The notes beneath the pieces are model-generated. The model did not search any database, was not told where the DNA came from, and saw nothing but the letters and a program-made list of their open reading frames with translations. Shown here piece after piece: positions 36,515-43,514 of a stretch of 64,000 nt of DNA. Position numbers and translations under genes: made by a program. The first letter of the stretch is position 1. Each line of letters starts with the position of its first letter. Source of the DNA: Actinokineospora iranica (GTDB taxonomy: Bacteria > Actinomycetota > Actinomycetes > Mycobacteriales > Pseudonocardiaceae). Location of the stretch: NCBI RefSeq assembly GCF_900101685.1, contig NZ_FMZZ01000007.1, forward strand, positions 1-64,000. The letters are read 5' to 3'.

Positions 36515-36778
36515 GTGAGCACCGCCATCGAGCCCTGGCAGGACCGCGGCGCCTGCCGCGGGGCGCCCGCCGACCGGTTCTTCAGCCCGGACAACGAGCG
36601 GGGCCGCGCCCGCGACCAGCGAATCCGCGAGGCCAAGCGGGTGTGCGCGCGGTGCCCGGTGCTGACCCGCTGCCGCGACCACGCCCTGCGCACCGCCGAG
36701 CCCTACGGGGTGTGGGGCGGGCTGGACGAGAACGAGCGCGCGGAACTGCGCAGACGCGGCCGCCGCCGATCCGCCTGA
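36515..36778 (+). CDS. WhiB-family iron-sulfur regulator
   Basis: 87-residue Wbl protein that binds a [4Fe-4S] cluster and partners with sigma factors in actinobacteria. Four cluster Cys are in GACRG and VCARCPVLTRC, followed by the turn YGVWGGLDENERAEL and a basic tail RRRGRRRSA for DNA contact. Starts with GTG 36515, apparently leaderless behind a SigF-type promoter. Its place beside sigF suggests a stress role; which Wbl subclass cannot be settled by eye. Confidence 0.9.
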   Translation: MSTAIEPWQDRGACRGAPADRFFSPDNERGRARDQRIREAKRVCARCPVLTRCRDHALRTAEPYGVWGGLDENERAELRRRGRRRSA

Positions 36779-36902
36779 CTCCTGGGACTTTCCCGAGGCC
36801 TCGGAGCGCGCAAGTGGTCGCCGCGATCGGAGAACCGCGTGGTGATCGGGAGAATCAGGAACCCGGACCGGCCCGAACTGGCCCAAACTGGCCCGAACTG
36901 GC

Positions 36903-37700
36903 TCAGTCCTCGGTCATGGCCTGCCGAAGCTGGGACAGCGTCTTGGCCAGCAGCCTGGAGACGTGCATCTGCGACAGGCCCACCTGGTCGGCGATCTGCG
37001 TCTGGGTCATGTTGCCGTAGAAGCGCAGCAGCAAGATCCGGCGTTCGCGTTCCGGCAGCCGTTCCAGCAGTGGTTGCAGCGTCTCGTGGTACTCGACGCC
37101 GTCGAGGGCCTTGTCCTCGACGCCGAGCCGGTCGCCCACCGACGCGGTGTCCTCGTCGGGGCCGATCATCTCGTCCAGCGACTGCGAGCGGTAGGCCGAA
37201 CTCGCCTCCAGTCCGGCGTAGACGTCCTCTGTGGACATGTCCAGGTGCCGGGCGAGCTCGCTCGGGGTCGGCGCGCGGCCCATCCGCTGGGCCAGCTCCG
37301 CGGTCGCGGTGTTGACCGCGAGGTGCAGCTCCTTGAGCCTGCGCGGCACCCGGACCGACCAGCTGGTGTCCCGGAAGTGCCTGCGCACCTCGCCCATGAT
37401 CGTGGGCACGGCGAAGGACAGGAAGTCGCTGCCGCGCTCGGGATCGAACCGGTCGACGGCGTTGATCAGGCCGACGGTCGCCACCTGGAGCAGGTCGTCG
37501 TAGGGCTCGCCGCGGTTGGCGAAGCGCTGCGCGATGTGCTGGGCGACCGGCAGGTGGCCGGTCACCAGTTCTTCGCGCAGGGCGGCGCGCTCGGCCGGGC
37601 CCGTCCGCGGCTCGGTCAACCGCAGGAACAGCGGCGTGAGGTGGGTGTAGCCGTCGGAACCGGCACGACGAGCCGAACTCGACAGGTGTGGTTGGGTCAC
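36903..37700 (-). CDS. sigF: Stress/sporulation sigma factor SigF
   Basis: 265-residue sigma-70 factor of the SigB/SigF group. Region 2 reads YDDLLQVATVGLINAVDRFDPERG with SFAVPTIMGEVRRHFRDTSW; region 3 SVRVPRRLKEL; region 4 helix-turn-helix MTQTQIADQVGLSQMHVSRL. GTG 37700 overlaps the usfX stop (GTGA), giving translational coupling with its anti-sigma factor, the arrangement known in mycobacteria. Many nearby genes carry matching promoters. Convergent with whiB at a distance of ~125 bp. Confidence 0.92.
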   Translation of the reverse strand: MTQPHLSSSARRAGSDGYTHLTPLFLRLTEPRTGPAERAALREELVTGHLPVAQHIAQRFANRGEPYDDLLQVATVGLINAVDRFDPERGSDFLSFAVPTIMGEVRRHFRDTSWSVRVPRRLKELHLAVNTATAELAQRMGRAPTPSELARHLDMSTEDVYAGLEASSAYRSQSLDEMIGPDEDTASVGDRLGVEDKALDGVEYHETLQPLLERLPERERRILLLRFYGNMTQTQIADQVGLSQMHVSRLLAKTLSQLRQAMTED

Positions 37701-38107
37701 GCGGCGGCCGACCTCCTCGCCATACGCAGCTCGATCGCCAGCCGGGCGAACGACTCGCCACCGGAGACCTCGGTCCGCATCGACTCCACCAGGGCGGTCA
37801 GCAGGCTCCAGCCCAGCGAGCCCTTGTCGAGCGGGGTGTCGTCGAGCACGGGCACCGTGCAGTGGATGTCGATGCCGTGCGGCGTCGTGCGGAATCGCAG
37901 CACCAATTCACTGAAGGGGAGGGCGCGGCTGATGAGCATCGTGCACGTCTCGTCCACGACCAGTTGCAGGTCGGCGATCGAGTCGACGTCGTAGTCGCGC
38001 CGCATCGCGATGTTCGCGGCCACCGCTCTTGCCAAGGGGAGTTGGGTCAGGGCGGCGTCCACCCGGAGTTCGACGAGTTCGCCCTCGTCGGACATGCGGT
38101 CGGGCAT
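37697..38107 (-). CDS. usfX: Anti-sigma factor UsfX/RsbW
   Basis: 136-residue HATPase-fold anti-sigma factor. Its N-box region, ADLQLVVDETCTMLISRALP, follows the mycobacterial UsfX pattern (VDEVCTRLI) rather than the canonical kinase N-box with Asn, so kinase activity may be weak while SigF binding is expected. Start ATG 38107 chosen for GGGAGAGG just upstream; ATG 38095 and a GTG at 38191 are alternatives. Its stop overlaps the sigF start. A SigF-like promoter at 38201-38225 suggests autoregulation. Confidence 0.85.
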   Translation of the reverse strand: MPDRMSDEGELVELRVDAALTQLPLARAVAANIAMRRDYDVDSIADLQLVVDETCTMLISRALPFSELVLRFRTTPHGIDIHCTVPVLDDTPLDKGSLGWSLLTALVESMRTEVSGGESFARLAIELRMARRSAAA

Positions 38108-38200
38108 CGCCTCTCCCACTCGCGGTTGCCTTGGCCGCGGAAGGGGCAACGCGCCCATGGCGTGCTCCCACCGATGTCGCGGTTCTGTCACTGACTCCGG

Positions 38201-38225
38201 TTACCCCGTTCGGCGCGCGCTACAC
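38201..38225 (-). promoter_or_regulatory. Candidate autoregulatory SigF promoter of usfX-sigF
   Basis: Read leftward: GTGT (38225-38222), 15-bp spacer, GGGTAA (38206-38201), about 95 bp before the usfX ATG. One mismatch in the -35 element. Confidence 0.5.
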
Positions 38226-38234
38226 CTAAAGTGC

Positions 38235-38260
38235 GTTTCGCTGGCCCTCGGCCCGGGAAC
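38235..38260 (+). promoter_or_regulatory. Candidate SigF promoter of a small acidic gene
   Basis: GTTT (38235-38238), 16-bp spacer, GGGAAC (38255-38260). The ATG at 38270 lies 10 nt past the -10 box, pointing to a leaderless transcript. Confidence 0.45.
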
Positions 38261-38269
38261 GCCCCGGGC

Positions 38270-38491
38270 ATGACTCCTCGCCACCCCAGACCGTACGAAG
38301 ACGACCTGCGGGAATCCGCCTACCGTGGCCACACCGAGGACCGCGACGAGCTGGTCGGCGACGAGCCGATTGAGGTGGACCGCGACGAGGTGGGCAGCCC
38401 GACGGAGGCGCCGGAAGAGGCGCCTGGGGTGATCCCGGAAGGCAATCCGGACGACGTCTTGGCCGAGGAACGGCCGCCCGCGGAGGGCTGA
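38270..38491 (+). CDS. Small acidic hypothetical protein
   Basis: 73-residue highly acidic, Pro-rich, probably disordered protein (MTPRHPRPYEDDLRESAYRG ... EAPEEAPGVIPEGNPDD). I recognise no family. It has strong GC3 codon bias and a SigF-like promoter, so it is likely expressed under stress. ATG 38270 has no RBS, fitting a leaderless start. Confidence 0.6.
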   Translation: MTPRHPRPYEDDLRESAYRGHTEDRDELVGDEPIEVDRDEVGSPTEAPEEAPGVIPEGNPDDVLAEERPPAEG

Positions 38492-38497
38492 CGCAGG

Positions 38498-38521
38498 GTT
38501 GAGCGGACGACGCCGGGGTAG
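38498..38521 (+). promoter_or_regulatory. Candidate SigF promoter of the CBS-domain gene
   Basis: GTTG (38498-38501), 14-bp spacer, GGGTAG (38516-38521), 38 bp before the ATG, with an AAAGGAG RBS between. Confidence 0.45.
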
Positions 38522-38559
38522 CCCGATCGGGACCGCACCTGCTTTCGGAAAGGAGAGAT

Positions 38560-38979
38560 ATGACTACCGCTCGGGAGATCATGACGCCGGACGTGAGTTG
38601 CGTCCGCGCGTCGGACACCGTGCTGCAAGCGGCGCGGCGGATGGCCGAACTGGACGTGGGGGCGCTGCCGATCTGCGGCGAGGACGACCGGCTCAAGGGG
38701 ATGCTGACCGACCGCGACATCGTGGTGAAGGTGCTCGCCCAGGGCAAGGACCCGGTGGCGGTGCACGCGGGCGAACTCGCCCAGGGCGAGGCGGTGACCG
38801 TGGGCGCGGACGACGACGCCGAGGTCATCCTGCAGACCATGGCCACGCACGGTGTGCGCAGGCTGCCGGTGATCGACGGGCACGACCTCGTCGGCATCGT
38901 CGCCCAGGCCGACGTGGCCCGCTCGCTGCCCGAGCCCAGGGTCGGCGACCTGCTGAGCGCGCTGTCCGTGGACGATTAG
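38560..38979 (+). CDS. CBS-pair domain protein
   Basis: 139-residue stand-alone CBS pair (TAREIMTPDVSCVRASDTV; GALPICGEDDRLKGMLTDRDI; GVRRLPVIDGHDLVGIVAQADVA). Such proteins bind adenine nucleotides and are prominent in actinobacterial dormancy and stress responses (for example mycobacterial Hrp1). AAAGGAG lies 6-7 nt before ATG 38560, and a SigF-like promoter precedes it. Partner protein unknown. Confidence 0.88.
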   Translation: MTTAREIMTPDVSCVRASDTVLQAARRMAELDVGALPICGEDDRLKGMLTDRDIVVKVLAQGKDPVAVHAGELAQGEAVTVGADDDAEVILQTMATHGVRRLPVIDGHDLVGIVAQADVARSLPEPRVGDLLSALSVDD

Positions 38980-39002
38980 CCGAACCGATCCTCCCACCAG
39001 CT

Positions 39003-39051
39003 CACAGAGTGAAGGCCACCTCCCGCGACGGGAGGTGGCCTTCACTCTGTG
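39003..39051. terminator. Perfect bidirectional terminator
   Basis: 23-bp perfect stem (39003-39025 with 39029-39051) around a 3-nt loop, between the convergent CBS and DUF6480 genes. The arm contains GTGAAGGCCACCTCCC, a core shared in part with hairpins at 40533 and 55729. Confidence 0.9.
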
Positions 39052-39054
39052 CGC

Positions 39055-39300
39055 TCAGAAGACCTTCACGATGCCGAGCAGGCTGATGACGGTGAAGGCG
39101 ACCACCGCGAGCAGCACGATGATCACGAACACCAGCGTGATCATCGGCAGCGCGCGGGAGGGGTAGCGCTCGCGGCGGGAGAGTCCCCGGGTGGTGCTGC
39201 CCGACTCGGGCGGGGTGTCGCCGGGCCGGACCCCGCCGCCGGGTTCGAGACCGAGGCCGGGGGTGCGGTCCGGATCGGGGTCCGGGGGAGTGGCGGTCAT
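39055..39300 (-). CDS. DUF6480-type small membrane protein
   Basis: 81-residue protein with the DUF6480 N-terminal pattern DPDPDRTPGLGLEPGGGVRP followed by GDTPPESGSTTRGLS, and one C-terminal membrane helix (ITLVFVIIVLLAVVAFTVIS). Probably tail-anchored in the cytoplasmic membrane; function unknown. ATG 39300 with GAAGGAAGG upstream and a SigF-like promoter 35-60 bp before the start. Confidence 0.75.
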   Translation of the reverse strand: MTATPPDPDPDRTPGLGLEPGGGVRPGDTPPESGSTTRGLSRRERYPSRALPMITLVFVIIVLLAVVAFTVISLLGIVKVF

Positions 39301-39334
39301 CGCGCTGCCTTCCTTCTCGTGGTTCGGTTTCCGG

Positions 39335-39360
39335 CTACCCGGCGACGCAGGTCCGCACAC
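39335..39360 (-). promoter_or_regulatory. Candidate SigF promoter of the DUF6480 gene
   Basis: Read leftward: GTGT (39360-39357), 16-bp spacer, GGGTAG (39340-39335). Confidence 0.5.
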
Positions 39361-39413
39361 CGCGGCACCCGTCCGAATGAGTAACGACCGTTGATCAGGG
39401 GTAGTCCCAGAGC

Positions 39414-39830
39414 ATGACGAATGAGCCGAACCGCACCGAGGAGGTGCGCCAACTGTCCACTGGCGAGCTGGTCGGCAGGCTCGGCGAACAGGTGTCCCAC
39501 CTGATTCGCGACGAACTCGCCTTGGCGAAGAACGAGCTGAAGGACAAGGGCAAGCAGGCGGGCGCTGGCGCGGCTTTCGGCGGCGCGGCCGCGGTGTTGG
39601 CCTGGTTCGGGGTAGGGGCGCTGGTGATCACGGTCATCGCCGCGCTGGCCCTGGCGCTGCCCGTGTGGGCGGCCGCGCTGATCGTGGCGGTCGCCCTGCT
39701 TGCCGCAGCGGGGGGCCTGGGGCTGCTGGCCAAGAACAAGGTCCAGCAGGCCACCCCGCCCATCCCGGAGCAGGCCGTCGGCAGCACCCGCCGCGACGTC
39801 GAAGCAGTGAAGGAGAGTGCGCACCGATGA
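39414..39830 (+). CDS. Actinobacterial holin-X family membrane protein
   Basis: 138-residue 'phage holin family' protein common in actinobacterial stress loci. An amphipathic N-terminus (QLSTGELVGRLGEQVSHLIR, DELALAKNELKDKGKQ) is followed by two membrane helices (GALVITVIAALALALPVW; AALIVAVALLAAAGGLGLLA). It is not a phage gene here: it is operonic with DUF3618 and DUF4235 genes. ATG 39414 is almost leaderless behind a weak SigF-like promoter (GTAA-N14-GGGTAG, 39381-39404). Its stop overlaps the next start (ATGA). Confidence 0.8.
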   Translation: MTNEPNRTEEVRQLSTGELVGRLGEQVSHLIRDELALAKNELKDKGKQAGAGAAFGGAAAVLAWFGVGALVITVIAALALALPVWAAALIVAVALLAAAGGLGLLAKNKVQQATPPIPEQAVGSTRRDVEAVKESAHR

Positions 39831-40243
39831 ACCCCAGGCACAAGCAGGACGAGTTGCGCGAGGACATCGAGCGGGTCCGCGGCGACCTCGCCGACACCGT
39901 GGACGCACTGGTCGCCAAGACCGATGTGAAGCGCCGCGTCGGCGAGAAGACCGATGAGGTCAAGGCGAACCTGGCCGACAAGACCGAGGAGGTCAAGGCC
40001 ACGGTCGCGGAGAAGACCGACGAGGCCAAGGCGGCTCTCGCGCAGAAGACGGGCCACGTCCGGGAGACGCTGGCCGAGCGCGCCCACGAGGCCAGGATCA
40101 AGGCGGACGGTCTCGCGGGCCAGGCCTCCGGGCAGGCGAGCCACGCGGTCGAGGTGGCGCGCCGCAAGCCGGTTCCGGTCGGAGTCGCCGCCGCGGTGCT
40201 CGCCGCGCTGATCGTGCTGCTGATCCGCAAGCGGACGAGGTGA
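39827..40243 (+). CDS. DUF3618 membrane-anchored protein
   Basis: 138-residue protein: N-terminal DUF3618 pattern (DELREDIERVRGDLADTVDALVAK), a long helical region of repeated KTDEVKA/KTEEVKA/KTDEAKA heptad-like segments that resembles LEA-type stress proteins, and a C-terminal membrane helix (GVAAAVLAALIVLLIRKR). Likely an envelope-associated stress protein. Overlaps the holin-like gene by 4 nt. Confidence 0.8.
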   Translation: MNPRHKQDELREDIERVRGDLADTVDALVAKTDVKRRVGEKTDEVKANLADKTEEVKATVAEKTDEAKAALAQKTGHVRETLAERAHEARIKADGLAGQASGQASHAVEVARRKPVPVGVAAAVLAALIVLLIRKRTR

Positions 40244-40250
40244 GACGGTC

Positions 40251-40511
40251 GTGAAGCTGCTCTACCGTCCCCTCAGCATGCTGATCAGCGTGCTCGGCGG
40301 CCTGGTGTTCGCCGCGGTCTTCCGCCGCGTCTGGCGCGCGGTGTCCGGTGACGAGGAAGCCCCAGAGGCCACCTCGCCGGAGCACTCCACCCGGGAGGTG
40401 CTCGTCGCCGCGCTGCTCCAGGGCGCCATCTTCGGCGTCGTGAAGGCGGGCGTGGACCGAGCGGGCGCCAAGGGCTTCCGCAAGCTGACCGGAAAACTCG
40501 ACGACGACTAA
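40251..40511 (+). CDS. DUF4235 membrane protein
   Basis: 86-residue DUF4235 protein with two predicted membrane segments (SMLISVLGGLVFAAVFRRVW; EVLVAALLQGAIFGVVKAG). Third gene of the holin-like/DUF3618/DUF4235 operon, 7 nt after its neighbour; GTG 40251. Function unknown; the trio is a recurring set in actinobacteria. Confidence 0.8.
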   Translation: MKLLYRPLSMLISVLGGLVFAAVFRRVWRAVSGDEEAPEATSPEHSTREVLVAALLQGAIFGVVKAGVDRAGAKGFRKLTGKLDDD

Positions 40512-40532
40512 CGGGCGACTGTTAATCGCAGA

Positions 40533-40568
40533 GAGTGCGGGCCACCTTCCGACAGGAAGGTGGCCCGC
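40533..40568. terminator. Bidirectional terminator hairpin
   Basis: Perfect 16-bp stem GTGCGGGCCACCTTCC (40533-40548) / GGAAGGTGGCCCGCAC (40553-40568) with a GACA loop, between the DUF4235 gene and the convergent small gene. Confidence 0.88.
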
Positions 40569-40612
40569 ACCCGTATCGATAGGACTGGGTCGATAGGACA
40601 GACAGCGAACGG

Positions 40613-40825
40613 TTAGTCCGGTGGTTCCGCTGCCGGGGGCGTCTGGTCGACGGTGTCCGCCGTCCCGTCGACGGAGGTGTCGGCCTCGGCGTCCTCGCCG
40701 TGCAGCGGCACGCGTTCGCGGGTGTGGCTCTGGGCGTACTCGTCCAGCGACGCGGTGCTGCGGTCCAGCATCTCGTCGCGCCCACCGGGGTCGTTGCCGT
40801 CGGATTCGCTCTCGGGTCGGGTCAC
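40613..40825 (-). CDS. Small acidic hypothetical protein
   Basis: 70-residue acidic, low-complexity protein (TRPESESDGNDPGGRDEMLD ... SLDEYAQSHTRERVPLHGED). Not recognised. GTG 40825 is preferred; a TTG at 40858 would add 11 residues but overlaps the putative -35 box. A SigF-like promoter at 40835-40860 places the likely transcription start within a few bases of the GTG (leaderless). Confidence 0.55.
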   Translation of the reverse strand: MTRPESESDGNDPGGRDEMLDRSTASLDEYAQSHTRERVPLHGEDAEADTSVDGTADTVDQTPPAAEPPD

Positions 40826-40834
40826 CCCGGACGG

Positions 40835-40860
40835 GTATCCACTGTCGGCGGCCGACAAAC
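40835..40860 (-). promoter_or_regulatory. Candidate SigF promoter of a small acidic gene
   Basis: Read leftward: GTTT (40860-40857), 16-bp spacer, GGATAC (40840-40835); the -10 box differs from GGGTAT at two positions. Confidence 0.4.
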
Positions 40861-40897
40861 GGGTCAGGCAGCCAAACGGATCAGGCAGCCGAACGGG

Positions 40898-41869
40898 TCA
40901 GGCAGCGGCCTCGCGCAGGGCGGGGAGCAGTTCGTCGCGGGCGAAGGCGAAGAAGTCCTCCTGGGCGTCCCCGCCGATCTGGACGAGCGCGATGTCGGTG
41001 AACCCCGCCTCCCAGTACGCCGAGACCGCCTTGACGATCTCGCCCGCGTCCGGGCCGCACGGGATGCCCGCGGCCACGTCGTCCTCGCGCACGAACTGGG
41101 TCGCCGCCGCGAACGCCGAGGGGCCGGGCAGTTCGGCGTTGACCTTCCAGCCCCCGCCGAACCACCGGAACTGCTCGTGCGCGCGGGTGACGGCGGCGTC
41201 GCGGTCGAGGTCCCACGAGATCGGGATCTGCCCGATCTTCCGGCTTTCCGTGCGCGCCAGCTTGTCCCAGGCCGAGCACAGGCCGCTGTCCGGCTCGACG
41301 GCGACCATGTGGTCGGCCAGCGGCGCGAACCGGCGCACCGACTGGGCGCCGGACACCGCGACCGCGACGGGCACCCGCAGGTCCGGCCGGTCCCACAGCT
41401 TCGCCGAGTCGACCCGGAAGTGGTCGCCCTTGTAGTTGACGTAACCGCCGTCGAAGAGCGCCGAGATGATCTCGACCGCCTCGACCAGCATCTCGTGCCG
41501 CACGTTGACCGGCGGCCAGCCGCGCCCGACGATGTGCTCGTTGAGGTTCTCGCCCGCGCCGAGGCCCAGGGTGAACCGGCCCTCGGACAGTAGTTGCGTC
41601 GTCGCGGCCTGCTGCGCGACCACGGCCGGGTGGTACCGCATGATCGGGCAGGTCACGTAGGTCATCAGCTCGACCGCGCTGGTCGCCTGGGTGACCGCGC
41701 CCAGCACGCTCCACGCGTTGGGCGCGTGCCCCTGGGCGGCGAGCCAGGGGTTGAAGTGGTCGCTGCTGACCTCGAAGTCGAACCCGGCCTCCTCCGCTCG
41801 CGCGGCGAAGCGGACCAGGTCGCGCGGGTCAGACTGCTCGGTCATCAGCGTGTATCCGAAGCGGGTCAT
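40898..41869 (-). CDS. F420-dependent luciferase-like oxidoreductase
   Basis: 323-residue LLM-class oxidoreductase of the F420-dependent G6PDH-like group. N-terminal FGYTLMTEQSDPRDLVRFA and EVSSDHFNPW, then SEGRFTLGLGAGENLNEHI and FSAFGGW-type positions seen as RWFGGGWKVN. It uses deazaflavin F420 to oxidise or reduce an unknown alcohol or sugar substrate in the cytoplasm. ATG 41869. Position next to stress genes may be incidental; no SigF-type promoter was seen. Confidence 0.82.
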   Translation of the reverse strand: MTRFGYTLMTEQSDPRDLVRFAARAEEAGFDFEVSSDHFNPWLAAQGHAPNAWSVLGAVTQATSAVELMTYVTCPIMRYHPAVVAQQAATTQLLSEGRFTLGLGAGENLNEHIVGRGWPPVNVRHEMLVEAVEIISALFDGGYVNYKGDHFRVDSAKLWDRPDLRVPVAVAVSGAQSVRRFAPLADHMVAVEPDSGLCSAWDKLARTESRKIGQIPISWDLDRDAAVTRAHEQFRWFGGGWKVNAELPGPSAFAAATQFVREDDVAAGIPCGPDAGEIVKAVSAYWEAGFTDIALVQIGGDAQEDFFAFARDELLPALREAAA

Positions 41870-41937
41870 CGCTCATTCCTCTCGCAGTGCCGAGATCGCT
41901 GGTTCCCCCTCGGACCGCCCGCGCCGCGACGGACGGG

Positions 41938-42324
41938 TCATTCCTCCCGCAGCGCCGAGGCGACCGAGCCGCCTGCCTCGTCGGCGGCCCGGCCGCGCCG
42001 TTCGGTGTCGGAGCGCCTTTCCGGTTCGTCCGGGGCGACGTCGTCCACGTCGTCGGCGGGCTCGTCCATCCGGTCGGACAGCTCATCGATGGGAGTGTCC
42101 TGGCCGGGGCGGCCAGGGTCGGACACGTCGGGTTCCTCCGCCGCCAGCCGGTCGCCGATGTCCGCGCCCTCGCGCTGCTCGGCGATGGTCATGCCGTGCT
42201 TGTCCGCCTCGGCCCAGCGCTCCGGGGGCTCGATGCCCTCCTCAAGCGGATCGAGGCCGAGGTTGTCCTCGTCGAGGCTCTCGAACTTGCTCTCTCCGTC
42301 CGTGCTGAAACCGTCGGTGCTCAT
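41938..42324 (-). CDS. DUF5709-type acidic stress protein
   Basis: 128-residue very acidic, probably disordered protein with the DUF5709 pattern LDPLEEGIEPPERWAEADKH then GMTIAEQREG. Function unknown. ATG 42324 lies 10 nt past a perfect GTTT-N16-GGGTAG promoter that overlaps the stop codon of the upstream glutamate-cysteine ligase-like gene, so it is likely transcribed separately, near-leaderless and SigF-dependent. Confidence 0.75.
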   Translation of the reverse strand: MSTDGFSTDGESKFESLDEDNLGLDPLEEGIEPPERWAEADKHGMTIAEQREGADIGDRLAAEEPDVSDPGRPGQDTPIDELSDRMDEPADDVDDVAPDEPERRSDTERRGRAADEAGGSVASALREE

Positions 42325-42334
42325 GCCGGTTGTG

Positions 42335-42360
42335 CTACCCGGGGACGGTCTGCGACAAAC
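42335..42360 (-). promoter_or_regulatory. Candidate SigF promoter of the DUF5709 gene
   Basis: Read leftward: GTTT (42360-42357), 16-bp spacer, GGGTAG (42340-42335). It is one of the best SigF matches in the window. Confidence 0.65.
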
Positions 42361-43456
42361 TCGTCTGCTCGGCCAGCAGCCGCAGCACGCCGTCGAGCCC
42401 GCCGGTGCGCGCGTAGGCCTCCCGCTGGCGGTGCGCGCCGTCGCCGTTGTGGTTGAGCCAGTTCAGCGTGGACTCCACGAACTCGAGCTCGCCGGTGGCC
42501 CGCAACTCGGCGGCGTGGTCGCGCACCAGGTCGCCCACGATCGACCGCACCGGCCGCAGCGCTCCCGACGCCGGGTCGGGCACCTCGCCCGCGAGGCCTT
42601 CGCGCGCCGCCCGCCACTGCGCCGCGCGGATGATCTCGGTGGGCACCCGGGGCGCTGGCTCCGGCGCGGCGAGCGCGTCGGCGACCAGGCAGCGCACCAG
42701 CACCGCGAGCAGCGTCGCCTCCTCCACGGTGCCCGCCACATCGGACACTCGGATCTCCACCGTCGGCTGCGCCTCGGAGGGGCGGACGTCCCAGTAGACC
42801 ATCTTGCGGTCCATGGCGGCCCCGGTCGCCAGCAGCCCCTGCACGATTTCCTCGTACTGGTCGGGCGAGTCCATATAGGGCGGCGGGCCCGCCGACGGCC
42901 AGCGTCCCCACAGCAGGTGCCGGACCGAGGCGTAGCCGGTGTCCTCGCCCTCGTGGAACGCGGAGTTCGCGCACAGCGCCAGCAGGGTCGGCAGCCACGG
43001 CCGCAGGTGGTTGGCCACCGCCAGCGCCGTCGAGCGGTCCTCGACGCCGACGTGCACGTGGCAGCCGCAGGTCACCCCGCCGAAGATGAACTTGCCGACG
43101 TGGCGGGCGATCCGGTGGTAGCGGGTGCCCGGGCCGATGGTGGAGATGTCGGGCTGGCCGTGGGTGGCGGTGCCGCAGGCGATGAGCGTCGCGCCCTGCT
43201 CCTGGGCGCCGCGCGCGAGCTGCTCGCGCAGCCCGGCCAGCTCGTCGCGGATCTCCTTGGCGCCACGGCAGATTCCGGTGGCCGACTCGACCTGGCAGCG
43301 CATCATCTCGGTCTTGAGGTCCGCGCCCTTCTCGTGGTCGGCGATCGCTTCCGGCCCCTGGTAAACCAGTCCGCCCTTGTCATCCACCAGGAGGAATTCC
43401 TCTTCCACCCCGACTGTCAAACCCTGTGTCGCCAACTGGTTCTCCTTATTCCGCAC
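42335..43456 (-). CDS. Carboxylate-amine ligase (YbdK/GshA-like)
   Basis: 373-residue glutamate-cysteine ligase family 2 protein of the YbdK type. Core motifs: LTVGVEEEFLLVD (ATP/Mg Glu cluster), TCGCHVHVGVED, RHLLWGRWPSAGPPPYMDS and PTVEIRVSDVAGT. It forms a gamma-glutamyl or related amide bond using ATP; actinobacteria use mycothiol, so the product may not be gamma-Glu-Cys. GTG 43456. Its last codons host the promoter of the next gene. Confidence 0.85.
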   Translation of the reverse strand: MRNKENQLATQGLTVGVEEEFLLVDDKGGLVYQGPEAIADHEKGADLKTEMMRCQVESATGICRGAKEIRDELAGLREQLARGAQEQGATLIACGTATHGQPDISTIGPGTRYHRIARHVGKFIFGGVTCGCHVHVGVEDRSTALAVANHLRPWLPTLLALCANSAFHEGEDTGYASVRHLLWGRWPSAGPPPYMDSPDQYEEIVQGLLATGAAMDRKMVYWDVRPSEAQPTVEIRVSDVAGTVEEATLLAVLVRCLVADALAAPEPAPRVPTEIIRAAQWRAAREGLAGEVPDPASGALRPVRSIVGDLVRDHAAELRATGELEFVESTLNWLNHNGDGAHRQREAYARTGGLDGVLRLLAEQTSLSQTVPG

Positions 43457-43514
43457 CGGTCACTCCATCGAGTACCCATCCGTGCGGAGACTCACCCAGT
43501 GTCATAGTGAGGAG

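Noticed and set aside
39414-39830. Holin-like gene as evidence of a prophage
   Set aside because: Neighbours are DUF3618/DUF4235 stress genes and no phage structural or integrase genes occur.
43472-43477. GGGTAC upstream of the YbdK-like ligase as a SigF promoter
   Set aside because: No GTTT-like -35 at 14-17 bp; not counted among the candidates.
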